Assembly: GCA_030340625.1 (NCBI GenBank)
Contig: JAOPHQ010003129.1
Coordinates: forward strand, 434,001-498,000
Length of the DNA stretch: 64,000 nt
Direction of reading: 5' to 3'
Source: Merluccius polli
Taxonomy: Eukaryota; Chordata; Actinopteri; Gadiformes; Merlucciidae
The notes beneath the pieces were generated by a model, which was not told where the DNA came from, did no database searches, and saw nothing but the letters and a program-made list of their open reading frames with translations. This document shows, one piece after another, positions 38,041-47,760 of this stretch; positions within the stretch are counted from its first letter, which is position 1; each line of letters opens with the position of its first letter. Position numbers and translations under genes: made by a program.

Positions 38041-38245
38041 TGTTACCCCCGCTCATGCTCTCTCTCGCTCTCTCTCTTCTCTTCTCGATGTCTATCACTC
38101 ATTCCCTTGTTCCTCGCTCTCTCTCGCTCCCTCTCTCCTCTTTGAGAGAGGGAGTGAGAGGGGGGGAAAGACAGAGATGCGAGTGATTGAGAGAGGGGGG
38201 AAGATGGGGAGAGTGTGAGAGAAAGGGGGAGAGAGGAGGAGAGTC
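38041..38245. repeat. CT-rich then GA-rich mirror block
   Basis: About 100 bp of CT-rich sequence is followed by about 100 bp of GA-rich sequence; 11-bp arms at 38127-38137 and 38144-38154 pair around CTCTTT. Hairpin- or triplex-prone. Confidence 0.75.
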
Positions 38246-38299
38246 AATGTAATGCTAGTAACTGTAAACAAGGCACTGCCAGCTTTTTACGTTAAGTGT

Positions 38300-38416
38300 G
38301 ACACACACACACATACAGACCCCCCCCCCCCCCCCCCCCTTTTTTTTTGGGGGGGGGGGGGTCTGTGTCCGTGTGTGTGTGTCTGTGTGAGTGTGTGTGT
38401 GTGTGTGTGTGTGCGC
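38300..38416. repeat. Palindromic (CA)n-AGAC-C20-T9-G13-GTCT-(GT)n
   Basis: CA repeats and AGAC, then C (38320-38339), T (38340-38348), G (38349-38361), then GTCT and GT repeats form a near-perfect inverted repeat centred on the T run. Confidence 0.9.
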
Positions 38417-38681
38417 ACGTATGATTAGCTCCATTGGTCGATGTGAGCACTGCAATGAATTGTACAAATGACAATAAAGTCCCATATCTATTTTCCCCAG
38501 TGCATAGTACAGCACACATACAACCATTGTACGTGTTGTGTGTATTTGTATGCTAATCCAAACTATTATGTTTAGGTTGTGCTTGTGTATGTTTATTTCT
38601 AAAGGTTAGGAACTCAACATGGGTGTGTATTTGGGTTAAGTTGCATACACTTATCACAATGAATGACCCCTGACCTCTGAC

Positions 38682-38685
<4 letters not shown>

Positions 38686-38717
<32 letters not shown>

Positions 38718-38941
38718 ACACACACACATGCAAACACACATCTCATTTATGTCTCCCAATTGTATTTTGTGTCCACAGATATTCATTTCGGGGTTTTATT
38801 CTGTTTTACTGTCTTAAGTGTCTTCAGTAGTGACGTATACCTACTTGTAATGCAAGACAGTGCTTCTACATCACGCCAAGTCTGCCTGACATACGCATAA
38901 AGGATCTGCATGTGTAATTATGTGTGCCTCATGCGTGTAGA

Positions 38942-38980
<39 letters not shown>

Positions 38981-39267
38981 ATATGTTCACGTGTGTAGTA
39001 TAAATCTCTCTGCATCTGTGTGTGTGTGCATATGTTCGTAAAGTATATGTAAATGTGTGTGTGTGTGTGTGATTTTTACCCCATGCAACCATGGTTCTGG
39101 GTTCACCCAGAGGTCTCTTAACCCTTCCTTTTTGCCTTCATGTCTCTCTCTCTCCCCCCCCCCCCCCCCCCTCTCTCTCTCTCTCTTCGGGTGAGGAGGG
39201 GGTCTGTGTTCCCGTTAACTCAGTCAATACTCACATGCTGACACTTCTCAACCCTAGAACCCCCCCA

Positions 39268-39323
<56 letters not shown>

Positions 39324-39520
39324 GAATGCTCCAGCATCCCTAGTAAAGAAAAAAAGTAACCAATTAATAATCCATTCCACGCCTCATGTGATGTGGTGTA
39401 GGTGTGTGAGGAGGAGGCTGTGGAGGTTTTTTAAGGCTGGGGGGAGTGGGGGGAGGGAAGGTGGACAATGGGGGGGTGGTGTGTGTGGTGTGTGTGTGTG
39501 TGTGTGTGTGGGGGGGGGGG
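38686..39520. repeat. Microsatellite-dense region (CA, GT, CT, G runs)
   Basis: Arrays: CA at 38685-38715, GT at 38943-38979 and 39053-39070, CT with C runs at 39141-39185, CT at 39268-39321, and GT then G at 39479-39519. Open frames here are low-complexity Val/Cys, Ser/Leu or Thr/His and are not genes. Confidence 0.9.
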
Positions 39521-40029
39521 TTGAGGTCGGGGTGATGATGAGGGAGTGTGGACGGGGGTGTGTGTGAAGGGTTTGATGTGGGGGGTAACCGTTGACATGC
39601 GTAGACATCGCATTGATACGTCAACGTCGCCACCATATTGGCGGAGCACCGGGAGGGTGTGGTGTGGATGTCAAGGTCATGCTGTTGGCCTGGATGACGG
39701 AGAATGTGGTAACACTGGTAGCACAGCAGCAGGACCCCTGCCCCTTTCATGTCCAACAGCAACCTATTCAGAAGGTCTCAGCTTTGATTTATGTTTTTTA
39801 CATGAATATCCTGTTGTACATTTATCCTTTCCAATTTAATTGGAGTGAACTGATCTGCTATTGATCCAGTTTCTATTGTGTTCATAGTTTAAAATGCGTG
39901 TACTTAACTACAGATGAAAATGAAAAACGAGAAAGAAAGAGGGAAAGAAAGAAGGTTTTCCTATCAATCATTAATATAACCTGTGAACATTTTCCAGACC
40001 CCTTCTCTCTGAATAATGTAACCCCACAA

Positions 40030-40049
40030 CACACACACGCGAGTGCACA

Positions 40050-40121
<72 letters not shown>
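40030..40121. repeat. (CA)n to (GT)34 inverted microsatellite
   Basis: ACACACACACGCGAGTGCACACAC is followed directly by about 68 bp of pure GT (40053-40120), a self-complementary arrangement. Confidence 0.93.
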
Positions 40122-40128
<7 letters not shown>

Positions 40129-40310
40129 ATCCAACTATAGTAATCTCTATGGCCTCTGTCTGTCTCTGTGAATCCAAACAAACCAGTCCAGACGAGACCA
40201 GAGAGAGAGAGAGAGAGAGAAAGAGAGCTGATGTTGATTTAAATCTTGTTCCTGTTCGACAAGCTCCCTCGACTCCCCCGGCCCCCCTTGCATTGTCACC
40301 AAGCCCCCAT

Positions 40311-40474
40311 TAACACACACACACACACACAGACACACTCACACACAACTCCACTGTGGCTGCCGGTCCTGTCGTCCTTATGCAGATTGATAACCTGTGT
40401 GTGTGTGTGAGTGTGAGTGTGTGTGTGTGTGTGTGTGTGATGGTAGAAGGGTAGGTGTATGAGTGTGTGTGTGT

Positions 40475-40505
<31 letters not shown>
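40311..40505. repeat. CA, GT and GT-G microsatellite cluster
   Basis: CA at 40314-40331, GT at 40398-40439, and GT at 40462-40489 running into a 16-base G run. Confidence 0.92.
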
Positions 40506-40506
<1 letters not shown>

Positions 40507-40619
40507 GTTAGGGAGACATTTGTCACGACGGCCCGGCCTCCTGGTAACTGAGGTGGAAACACGCGACTGGCAGCAGACAGGGCGAGAGACAGCGACACAG
40601 AGCAGGAGAGAGAGCGAGG

Positions 40620-40835
40620 GCGAGCATTTAAAAGGCTGCGTTAAAATTAAACGAGGTAATGAGGAAATAAGTGACTTATTGACGGCCCGAGTCGTCTCCT
40701 TCATTAAAGCCCATATTTACGAGCATCCATCACAGGGTGCGGGCGGGCAGGGGTGCAGAGGTTTACGGAGCGTGGTTTGTCACCTTGTTCTAATTACCTG
40801 CTTGCGTTTTGTCTGAGAGGAATATGTAAGCATTC
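40620..40835. promoter_or_regulatory. Candidate conserved non-coding element
   Basis: Repeat-free block between microsatellites with GTTAAAATTAAACG, AGGTAATGAGGAAATAAGTG, CATTAAAGCCCATATTTACG and TTCTAATTACCTGC. Conservation untested. Confidence 0.25.
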
Positions 40836-41838
40836 AGGGGAGCCACGATGGAGTGGTATTAGCCGTGCTGCACCAGGGAGAGAGAGGGGACTGTCCGGGG
40901 AGGAGGTAAAGAGGCATGCCTGGAGTTTGGATTGGCAAAATGAAGCATTTTGTATAGGGCATGTACATCACAACGACCGCCTCCATCTTGGAAGCATAGG
41001 AGCATTGGAATGTGACTAATTGTGTTGGTGGGCGTGTTTTTTTTGGTCATTTTCTTGTAATTAATCATGAAATGATTTGTCATTATGGGGAGACACTGTT
41101 TTCATGAGCCTAGGTTTCAGTATTTACGTTAATTTAGGATTTTACAGTATAACAATGCTCTTGAGTCCTCTCAATATCCCATGATGCATTCTGATGTAGC
41201 CCTATTCATCTCAGCATCTACGTGCTTGTTAGAGGGAGATATGTGCATTGGCAAGGAGCAGCGGCGATTGATCTGTTCAGTAGGGCCGGGCTGTAAAAAT
41301 TGTTTGCATTTGCAGATTATGTTGAGGTAACTTTTTCCCCGGGTGAGACATAAAAAAACATATTAGCATCCCTCCATAAGCCGAGTTAAACGTTTTATTA
41401 TATAAGCCCGACTCATAATGAACTCCTCCATTATTAATGATCATTAAAGGAGCAGTGTGCTTGGTGCCACAAGCTGTGGCAAAATGGGGACCAACAAAGT
41501 AAGGACTCAACGTTTGAATAGCAACACACTTCTCACACAACCTTCACTGAAAGAATAGCTTGTCTTGAGTTCAATATGAACAAAAGCTAGAATTAGCACT
41601 TCGGTGACATGAGCTATAGAAACACGTTGAGTAAAAAGAGAAAATATCATAAGCTCACAGTTGTGAAGCAGTAAACTCCAGGTGGATGCAAGATGCTCTT
41701 GAAGTCAAATTGATCAACTATAGAAAAAGGGGAGCCTCTGGGCTTACTTCAGGCACACTCGCACCGAGCCAAGGATGTGGTTAAAATGCCTTTATTAGTT
41801 TCGGGCATATCACAGTAAAAAAACACAAAAGGAAAATA

Positions 41839-41873
41839 CCAACCGGTTTCGACTCACACTGGGTCTTCTTCAG
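41839..41873 (-). ncRNA. Hammerhead-ribozyme-like motif (degenerate)
   Basis: Minus strand: CTGAAGA fits the CUGANGA core, a GAC/GTC stem II with one extra A encloses CCAGTGTGA, then GAAA, then a 3-bp stem III (ACC/GGT) around GGTT, followed by A at the cleavage position. Stem I pairing is poor. Short stem III is typical of retroelement hammerheads; activity is doubtful. Confidence 0.4.
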
Positions 41874-41989
41874 GGTGTGGCTTATATATACAACTAGTGG
41901 CCAGGAGGCTAAATTACACCAGCATATCATACCATAAATATACAACAAATAGGCAATGTGGGAAATGAGGAAAAGAGGATTAAGTCAGT

Positions 41990-42118
41990 TTACAAAAAAG
42001 GTCTGAAATCTATTTCCACATTAAGGCCTGGATACACCAAAGCATCCAATTTAAAGATCCAATAAGTCTCTCTCAGAAGATGATCGCCACGACTGCTCCA
42101 CAAATTCAATATCCTCCA
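41990..42118 (-). pseudogene. C-terminal fragment of Penelope-like GIY-YIG endonuclease
   Basis: The last 42 codons before a TAA (41990-41992) include RGDHLLRETYWIFKLDALVY and then PGLNVEIDF. The RE-x-YWI-x-x-L...PGLN pattern is what I recall from the end of the GIY-YIG domain of fish Penelope-like elements, which nicks target DNA for retrotransposition. The frame meets a stop just upstream and nothing of the reverse transcriptase precedes it, so this is a 5'-truncated relic. Confidence 0.65.
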
Positions 42119-42119
42119 C

Positions 42120-44900
42120 TTTCAACACTTAAGGAAATGGTTTGGCATTATAGGGTAATCTACATTATTGGTTCTTATGGCATATTTGTGTTCAGCCACT
42201 CTAGCTTTCAAATGACTCTTAGAGAGCTGTGGACTTTTTCATATGTTTCATATGTTGCGACTGTGCATGAAATTCGATTCTCCTTAACCTTTGAAATTGA
42301 CCATATGGGATATTATTTTTTAGTTAATACAATCTAAAATATGATAGAAGCATAACTTTCACTTTGTGGGGCTTTTCTTGGACTTAAGCTGCCATCTGAA
42401 GGTTACAAGAATGAAAAGTTAAGAAGTTTTGGGATATTTGGGAAAGATCTGATCTGTCACGAACACACACACACACACAAGCCACCAGTATTTTCCAAAT
42501 CAGTCTGCAAAAATGTGTTCTACAGACAGTGGTGTAATATCTGCTCTCTGCATGTGGTTATATATATGTATATATATGACTGTGGAGTGTATGTGGAGTG
42601 TGTGTGGTTGATAGCTGGTTCACAGCCTCATCTGGCCTGAGTCAGACAGATTAGACTCTGGGCTGGGTGGGGCTGCACACCTGTGGTGCAGAGCAATCAT
42701 GGCACCCAGGATAAAGCAGCTATCAACATACACACGAGAGAGAGAGAGAGAGAGAGAGACTGTCATGGCAGCATGTTACATCGGCTCGGCTTGTACCACC
42801 TTGCCATCTCCAAAAAATGGAGTGACATCAACATCTACCTGTGTCCTGTGTCGGAGGGCCCCAGCAAAAGCCACTAAGGTGGTGTGTGGCAGGGGTCAAC
42901 CACAATGACCACATGCAGAGAGCAGATATTACATGGACAAAGAAGAAATGCCAAAACCTAGAAGCTCAGACTCAAATTACATGGTTGTCTGTAAAAAAAA
43001 AAGAAAAAAAACATGTCAATATGGGTGGTTGGACTGATGTATGGGCGGATGTATTTATGGATGGAGGGACGGATGGATTATTTATTCATAATTACAGAAT
43101 TCGGTTGCTTTTAAATACAGCAAAAGGCCTTTGAAATGCATGTTATTGCGAGTGTAATAGTCCCTGTTGCTGTTAAATACAGGAGAGCACAGGCCTTGGA
43201 CTTCGTAATATATCTGTCCGCACATCTGAGCAGCTGAGCAGCTCAAGCTAGGGTGTGGACTCGGGCAGATTATTCTGTTTACTCATGTTGAAAACAACCT
43301 CTGACAACCTCTCACGACGCTGGAACGAAAAGCAAGCATTCTTATCTCCTTCTGCTTCTCAGACCATTCTCTACCACCAATTGAGCGACCACAGAATGAA
43401 TGGCTTGGTTTGGTTTGTGAGATTTCGTTGCCCTTATTTCTAAGTTCAGGGAGATTTTCTGTCATATTGAGAAGTAATTGAGCTAATTTCCTGCAACACA
43501 TGCTAGCATTTTTATGATTTGAGAAAACCTTTTGCATAGATATTGTTTATATGTTTTTTGTGGATCAATGGCAAATTGCAGCGCGTCTAAATGTTTTGCA
43601 TGTGTATGCACCTATAAGGTCTGGTGATTATCAACGAGCATGGCAGTGTCATTGCGTTGCTGCGACCAATTAAACAGTAAGTGATGGACCACCGTGAGCG
43701 CGGTTCCAGGGTAATTGAAAGGAGGAAAAAAAAGGGGGGGGGTGGGGAATTGCGTGCAGTGGCATTGTCGACATGAAAACATCCAACCTGTCCTTCACAG
43801 TATATTATTTGTCACTTTCGCTTTCAACACCTTATGGCAGTCACGTTCCACAGGCCCTGTTAGTTTCTCCTGGCAAGGCGCCCTCACGCCAGCATCTGAT
43901 CATTTAGACCATTTAACCAGGACAGCATTGATTGGGAGAGGTGACGCGAGAGGAGGCCCTATTCGATTTCCGGGGACTGAATTGGATTTGATGTGGGGGA
44001 CGTAATGGCTTTCATGGGCTTTTTACGCCAATGAATGGCTTAGCTGGACCTACCTTGATGGCACTGAGCTCTGATTTCTCAGAAGGACCCGGTGGAGAAA
44101 AGGAAGGAGAGGGAAAAAAATATCATTCTCTTCCCTATTTCACTCCTCCTATTTCAGCCCACCTCCCTCTACCCGTGGTGAGGATCCAAAGGCTGCATTT
44201 TACCGAGAACCGGAGAGCAGAGGACACGGTGTGAGTTCTTCCCACTGTACTGTACACCATCTGACAAAGCCCAAATTCAACTGCCAATGTCATCCCCTGG
44301 GATCGGTGTCACCGACACTGTGTTTCCATCGATGAGCCATCCGATTCCCCCCCCCTTGCCAAAAAACGTAAAAATAAAAACTAGAACATTGAAACCAAGC
44401 AAGTGTTTACCTAAATGTATGCCACGACGAGTAACCAGCTGTGACGTGTTCAAATTTGTTATGGTGGCTTTTTTCCGCTGTGTCTGTCCGCTGTTTGCCA
44501 CAGTGGACATAAACACCCAACCTGTGTATTCATGTATTTTCTTGTGTAACCTATGAAATATGCAGCCCGGGTCTGCGATAAGATGCATTTGTGCTCCAGT
44601 GCACAGAGTGCTAGCAACCACTCCCAATCCAATCTAGCTCGCATCCAAACCGGTCAACCTGAAACGCTTGTCCGCAAATACACATTTGAGGAGAATTATT
44701 TTGAGGGATAAAGTATTGCTGAAATGAGCGTTTGTGTATCCAGCCCCTGTATCCTGCCATGATTTATCTTGTGATGAATGGAAATTCAAACGGAACAATG
44801 TCCGCCAAAGTGAGCTCTTCACATTCAACAGGCAATTGCTGCTGTTGTGGTCGATATGTGCAATATATCCCCTGCAACACAACACGGCGAGAAGCAGTAT
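42120..44900. other. Unique intronic sequence
   Basis: Short CA (42464-42479), TA (42560-42578) and GA (42735-42760) arrays; nothing else recognised. Confidence 0.35.
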
Positions 44901-44909
44901 GCTTGTTGT

Positions 44910-45235
44910 CAGTGGCGCAAAAAGTGGGTATGCGCTGTATGCGGCGCATAGGGGCGCCGCACCAGGGGGAAAGGGGGGCGCCAAAGGGGGGCGCCAAAGC
45001 GATGGAAGCGATCGCGCAGCACCCCCCCCCCCCGTCAACAATCGCGCAGCCCCCCTGTCAACAATCGCACAGCACCCCCCCCCCCCCCCGCTCAACAATC
45101 GCGCAGCCCCCCCCGCTAGACAAACGCGCAGCAACCCCCCCGGTCCCCCTCAACAATCGCGCAACCCGTAATATCTATGGGGGGCGCCAAAATTGTTGTT
45201 GCATACCCCCCTGACTCTGGGTAGTTGCACCCCTG
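44910..45235. mobile_element. Non-autonomous hAT-like element with C-run minisatellite
   Basis: Ends CAGTGGCGCAA and, inverted, CAGGGGTGCAA; perfect 8-bp target duplication CTTGTTGT at 44902-44909 and 45236-45243. The interior (45000-45170) is about five units of CAACAATCGCGCAG plus a C run. At 326 bp it has no coding capacity. Confidence 0.93.
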
Positions 45236-45399
45236 CTTGTTGTTCCCTAGAAGGTCAGCTATGTGTTGGTGTTGGAATCACAGCAGCAGTCGTAGGCTCG
45301 CAACACGGGCAATTCTGAGATTTGTTTTCAATGGGGGGCATGAAAGGGGCAATGATTACTACAGAAGGGGCCAACAGTATATTGTACATATATTACGTA

Positions 45400-45431
45400 T
45401 GTACCTGTACATACATAAATGTACAGGTACA
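45400..45431. repeat. Perfect 13-bp hairpin
   Basis: TGTACCTGTACAT, loop ACATAA, then the exact reverse complement. Confidence 0.85.
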
Positions 45432-45601
45432 CATAACCCAAATTGTAGTAGAGTGTGATCCAACACCAGCAATGACTGAACAAGGATACCTTGCTTTATT
45501 TTCCCAGCATTTATTGTTTTTTACAAGTCGCTAACCAAGGCAATGTTTGGGATTGGTTATTGACAGACGAGTGGACCACTGGAGGGCCAATAAGCTGGGG
45601 G

Positions 45602-45958
45602 CAGTGCTTAATTTGTAAAGTGGGAGGTCCCGGAACGCAGAGGGGGTGTAGATCCGGCAGCTCATTACGGGGTTAGATGTACCAGTACCTCAAAAAAAAG
45701 TGGCGGTGCGCGATGGCCGCTGGGGGGGGGGGGGGTTCGCGATTGTCGACGGGGGGGGGATTCGCGATTGTCGACGGGGGGGCGATCGCAACGCACCCCA
45801 GACCGCGGACCGATGACGGGGTTGCGCGATCGTAACCACCGATGGCGGGGCGGGGGGAGGATAAATAAAAGGTGCCGGACCCAAAGTCGGAGGTGCCGGA
45901 TCCACTGTTGGAGGTGCCGGAACATGTTCCAGCGTGTTCCGGCTCAAATTAAGCCCTG
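45602..45958. mobile_element. Non-autonomous hAT-like element just upstream of exon 2
   Basis: Ends CAGTGCTTAATTTG and, inverted, CAGGGCTTAATTTG; perfect 8-bp target duplication GCTGGGGG at 45594-45601 and 45959-45966. The interior has G runs separated by TTCGCGATTGTCGAC, then GCGATCGCAACGCACC and GCGCGATCGTAACCACC, and a right-hand GAGGTGCCGGA triplet. It ends 182 bp before the exon. Confidence 0.93.
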
Positions 45959-46053
45959 GCTGGGGGCAAACAGTGCCCCTGTGGCCCCGCCCCTATTATG
46001 TCCCAGCCTTAGCTCTCGGGAGTAACCCGGTATATCTTTGTGTATGTTTGTGT

Positions 46054-46067
46054 TTTTTGACTTCCAG
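46054..46067 (+). promoter_or_regulatory. Upstream duplicate 3' splice site (out of frame)
   Basis: TTTTTGACTTCCAG ends at 46067 and matches an acceptor consensus. An exon starting at 46068 with the same incoming phase reads P-T-G-N-P-T then TGA at 46088-46090, so use of this site would give a premature stop. It may be inert or may yield transcripts subject to nonsense-mediated decay. Confidence 0.6.
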
Positions 46068-46119
46068 GGCCCACAGGAAACCCCACTTGACTCACTTTGT
46101 AACCTGGCGTTTTTGTTTG

Positions 46120-46149
46120 CATTTTTCTTTTTACTTCCAGGGCCCACAG
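46120..46149 (+). promoter_or_regulatory. Exon 2 acceptor with a second AG 9 nt downstream
   Basis: The pyrimidine tract CATTTTTCTTTTTACTTCCAG ends at 46140. A second AG follows at 46148-46149 (CCCACAG). The two differ by 9 nt and both keep the frame, so a three-residue difference at the linker before Ig1 is possible. Confidence 0.55.
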
Positions 46150-46350
46150 GAAATGCTCCGTCGCAGTCACTGTCACCGGGGACGCTGCCTCACTTCATCC
46201 AGGAGCCCGAGGACGCCTACATCGTCAAGAGCAACCCCATCAAGCTGCGCTGCCGTGCCGCCCCCGCCCTGCAGATCTTCTTCAAGTGCAACGGGGAATG
46301 GGTGCACCAGAACGAACACGCCTCGCACGAGTACAAGGACCTGGACACAG
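46141..46350 (+). CDS. unc5d: UNC5-family netrin receptor, internal exon encoding first half of Ig1 (UNC5D-like exon 2)
   Basis: UNC5 proteins are single-pass axon-guidance receptors for netrins (UNC5D also binds FLRT proteins), with two Ig domains, two thrombospondin repeats, a ZU5, UPA and death domain. This exon holds 69 complete codons plus split codons at both ends (phase 1/1). Visible are [20 protein letters not shown], then LRCRA and [14 protein letters not shown]. Its two cysteines (residues 37 and 49 of the exon) are expected to pair with the YWCQC cysteines of the next exon. The combination GTLPHFI, SNPI and [14 protein letters not shown] fits UNC5D better than UNC5A, B or C as I recall them; UNC5B is the main alternative because of LRCRA. 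The acceptor is a pyrimidine tract ending TTACTTCCAG and the donor is ACAG/GTGAGG. G or C occupies the third position in 58 of 69 codons, unlike the AT-richer introns. No other exon of the gene was found here. Confidence 0.93.
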
Positions 46351-46359
46351 GTGAGGAAA
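46351..46359 (+). promoter_or_regulatory. Exon 2 5' splice donor
   Basis: ACAG/GTGAGGAAA is a strong U2-type donor. It cuts after the first base of a glycine codon, giving phase 1, the usual phase for Ig-domain exons and the same as at the acceptor. Confidence 0.85.
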
Positions 46360-46708
46360 CTGCCCGCCCATCAGTCCTTCGCAGTCTTTTGCAAGAACCA
46401 CGGCCCGGTCAAAAAACAAGGGATAGATTTAACGTCTGAATCTGTTAAGGGAATTTTACTTTTCAGGTTCTTCTACAATGTCAGCCGTTTTGCAAGTAAT
46501 AGAGTTGGGTACAAGTTTCGTCTTTTATTACAATCCCATTTTCGAGTTTTCAAGTGTTTATTATGTGGTTGTGATTCTTTAGGCATTTCAATATATTACA
46601 CTATACAGCCAAAAAACGAAACTGTTTTGCACTAATGAAATGTGCTGAAGGCTCAGGCATGCAGATGTTCAGTATTACATCCTTATTTGGGAAGTGTAGT
46701 AATGTATG

Positions 46709-47366
46709 CAGTGTTTCCCCAAAGATTTTTTCCAGCAGTGGAAAGGTGTGGTGAGGTGTTGATGTGCATGTGCACGGTGCTGATGGTGCGGGCACAGAAA
46801 GTTAAGTGTAATCAGTGATTCCAGTAGGGCTCTGCTGCATTCATTCCAACAGAAATGGTCTCCTACAATGGTATAACAACATAACCTAAGAAGAAATAGC
46901 ATGCGAGCGCACTATGTGCACAAGCCAATTATTTTTTGCATTAATGTTGGCACAATACATTTTTCAGTCTGCAATTTGTAGCCATCCCACCATCTGGGTT
47001 TCATAATACTGTTGCTTCTGTTCTACACAGTCAAATATGTAGGCTACTTTTTTATTATTAAGTCACTTAAGACACTTGTTGTGACTTTTATTTTATTTTT
47101 TCCTACATTTAGTCTAAAGCCATTCATGAGTATTTTTCCACAATAATTTTCCAATGACAATATTAACAATTGATGGGGATACAGTAGGGGGCACATAAGG
47201 TTTTATGTTTTTAAATAAAACAAATAGCATTTGGGGCGCAAACATAATTATTAGTAGTTAATTTTTTGTTTTTCTTTGGTTTAATTTTTGCATGGCTGAC
47301 TGCAGTGGCGCTAGTAATCCAGCGGTGGCGCTGCACCACTGTTGGATGCATGTAGGGGAAACAAAG
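46709..47366. mobile_element. hAT-like element just downstream of exon 2
   Basis: Left end CAGTGTTTCCCC and right end, inverted, starting CTTTGTTTCCCCTACATGC. The subterminal AGTGGTGCAGCGCCACCGCTG is familiar from CAGTGTTTCCCC-type fish elements. The target duplication is not preserved. It starts 358 bp after the donor. Confidence 0.6.
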
Positions 47367-47369
47367 ATA

Positions 47370-47719
47370 TGCATAAAGCAGCTGGGACACAACAGGAAGA
47401 CAGAGATGAGGGTTGAAGCACACTGCATGGAAAGCTATTTATTATCAATTTGAAATTGAAATCGTTACAGCATTACTCATTTAAATCTCATTTCCAAACA
47501 TTAACTGAAATTGGCGACATTTTCCACAGGTACAAACACATTTGCCATTCTGGAGGCAGTAATGGGAAAATAATCAATTTGTTATTCCTGTCATGAACAT
47601 TTTTTTTTTTTCCTTGAAATCGGAGAGAATAGATTGTATTTTGATGAAAAATACAATTCAATGACAAGCGAGATGACACGCTTGATTCCTTATTAGATAA
47701 CAAACAAATAGCATTAATA

Positions 47720-47760
<41 letters not shown>

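Larger units (their letters stand above)
41740..42118 (-). mobile_element. Penelope-like retroelement 3' tail
   Basis: On the minus strand a coding remnant ends in a GIY-YIG-type C-terminus (41990-42118), followed about 115 bases later by CTGAAGAAGACCCAGTG and AGTCGAAACCGGTTGGT, then an AATAAAGG region. Penelope-like elements end their ORF in a GIY-YIG endonuclease and carry hammerhead motifs in their terminal repeats, which fits this order. Only the tail is recognised; reverse transcriptase is absent. Confidence 0.7.
1..46140 (+). other. Inferred intron 1 of the UNC5D-like gene (3' part)
   Basis: Everything upstream of exon 2 is interpreted as intron, because no signal-peptide exon or other UNC5 exon was recognised and UNC5D first introns are known to be very long. 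It holds transposons, microsatellites and possible enhancers, listed separately. A small first exon could have been missed, and a nested unrelated gene cannot be excluded. Confidence 0.6.
46021..46153 (+). repeat. Tandem duplication of the exon-2 acceptor region
   Basis: A 21-bp block, from the end of the pyrimidine tract through the first 13 exon bases, occurs identically at 46060-46080 and 46133-46153, a 73-bp spacing. Similarity extends upstream: both copies are preceded by GTAACC(C/T)GG and a T-rich tract. This looks like a local duplication of about 70 bp that later diverged. The downstream copy has the longer pyrimidine tract and a branch-point-like CTTGAC near 46086-46091. It keeps the UNC5 reading frame open, so it is taken as the functional site. 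Confidence 0.9.

Noticed and set aside
39091..39567. 158-residue open frame
   Set aside because: Built from CT and GT microsatellites (Ser/Leu and Val/Cys runs); low complexity only.
44634..45134. 166-residue open frame on the minus strand
   Set aside because: It crosses the boundary of a hAT-like insertion and its repeats come from the C-run minisatellite.
46068..46350. Exon starting at the upstream duplicated acceptor
   Set aside because: With the incoming phase it stops after six codons, and the 73-bp extra length breaks the frame; kept only as a possible unproductive splice site.
45934..46635. Long open frame covering the UNC5D exon
   Set aside because: It runs in a different frame from the UNC5-matching one and reads through the donor site; it has no domain similarity.
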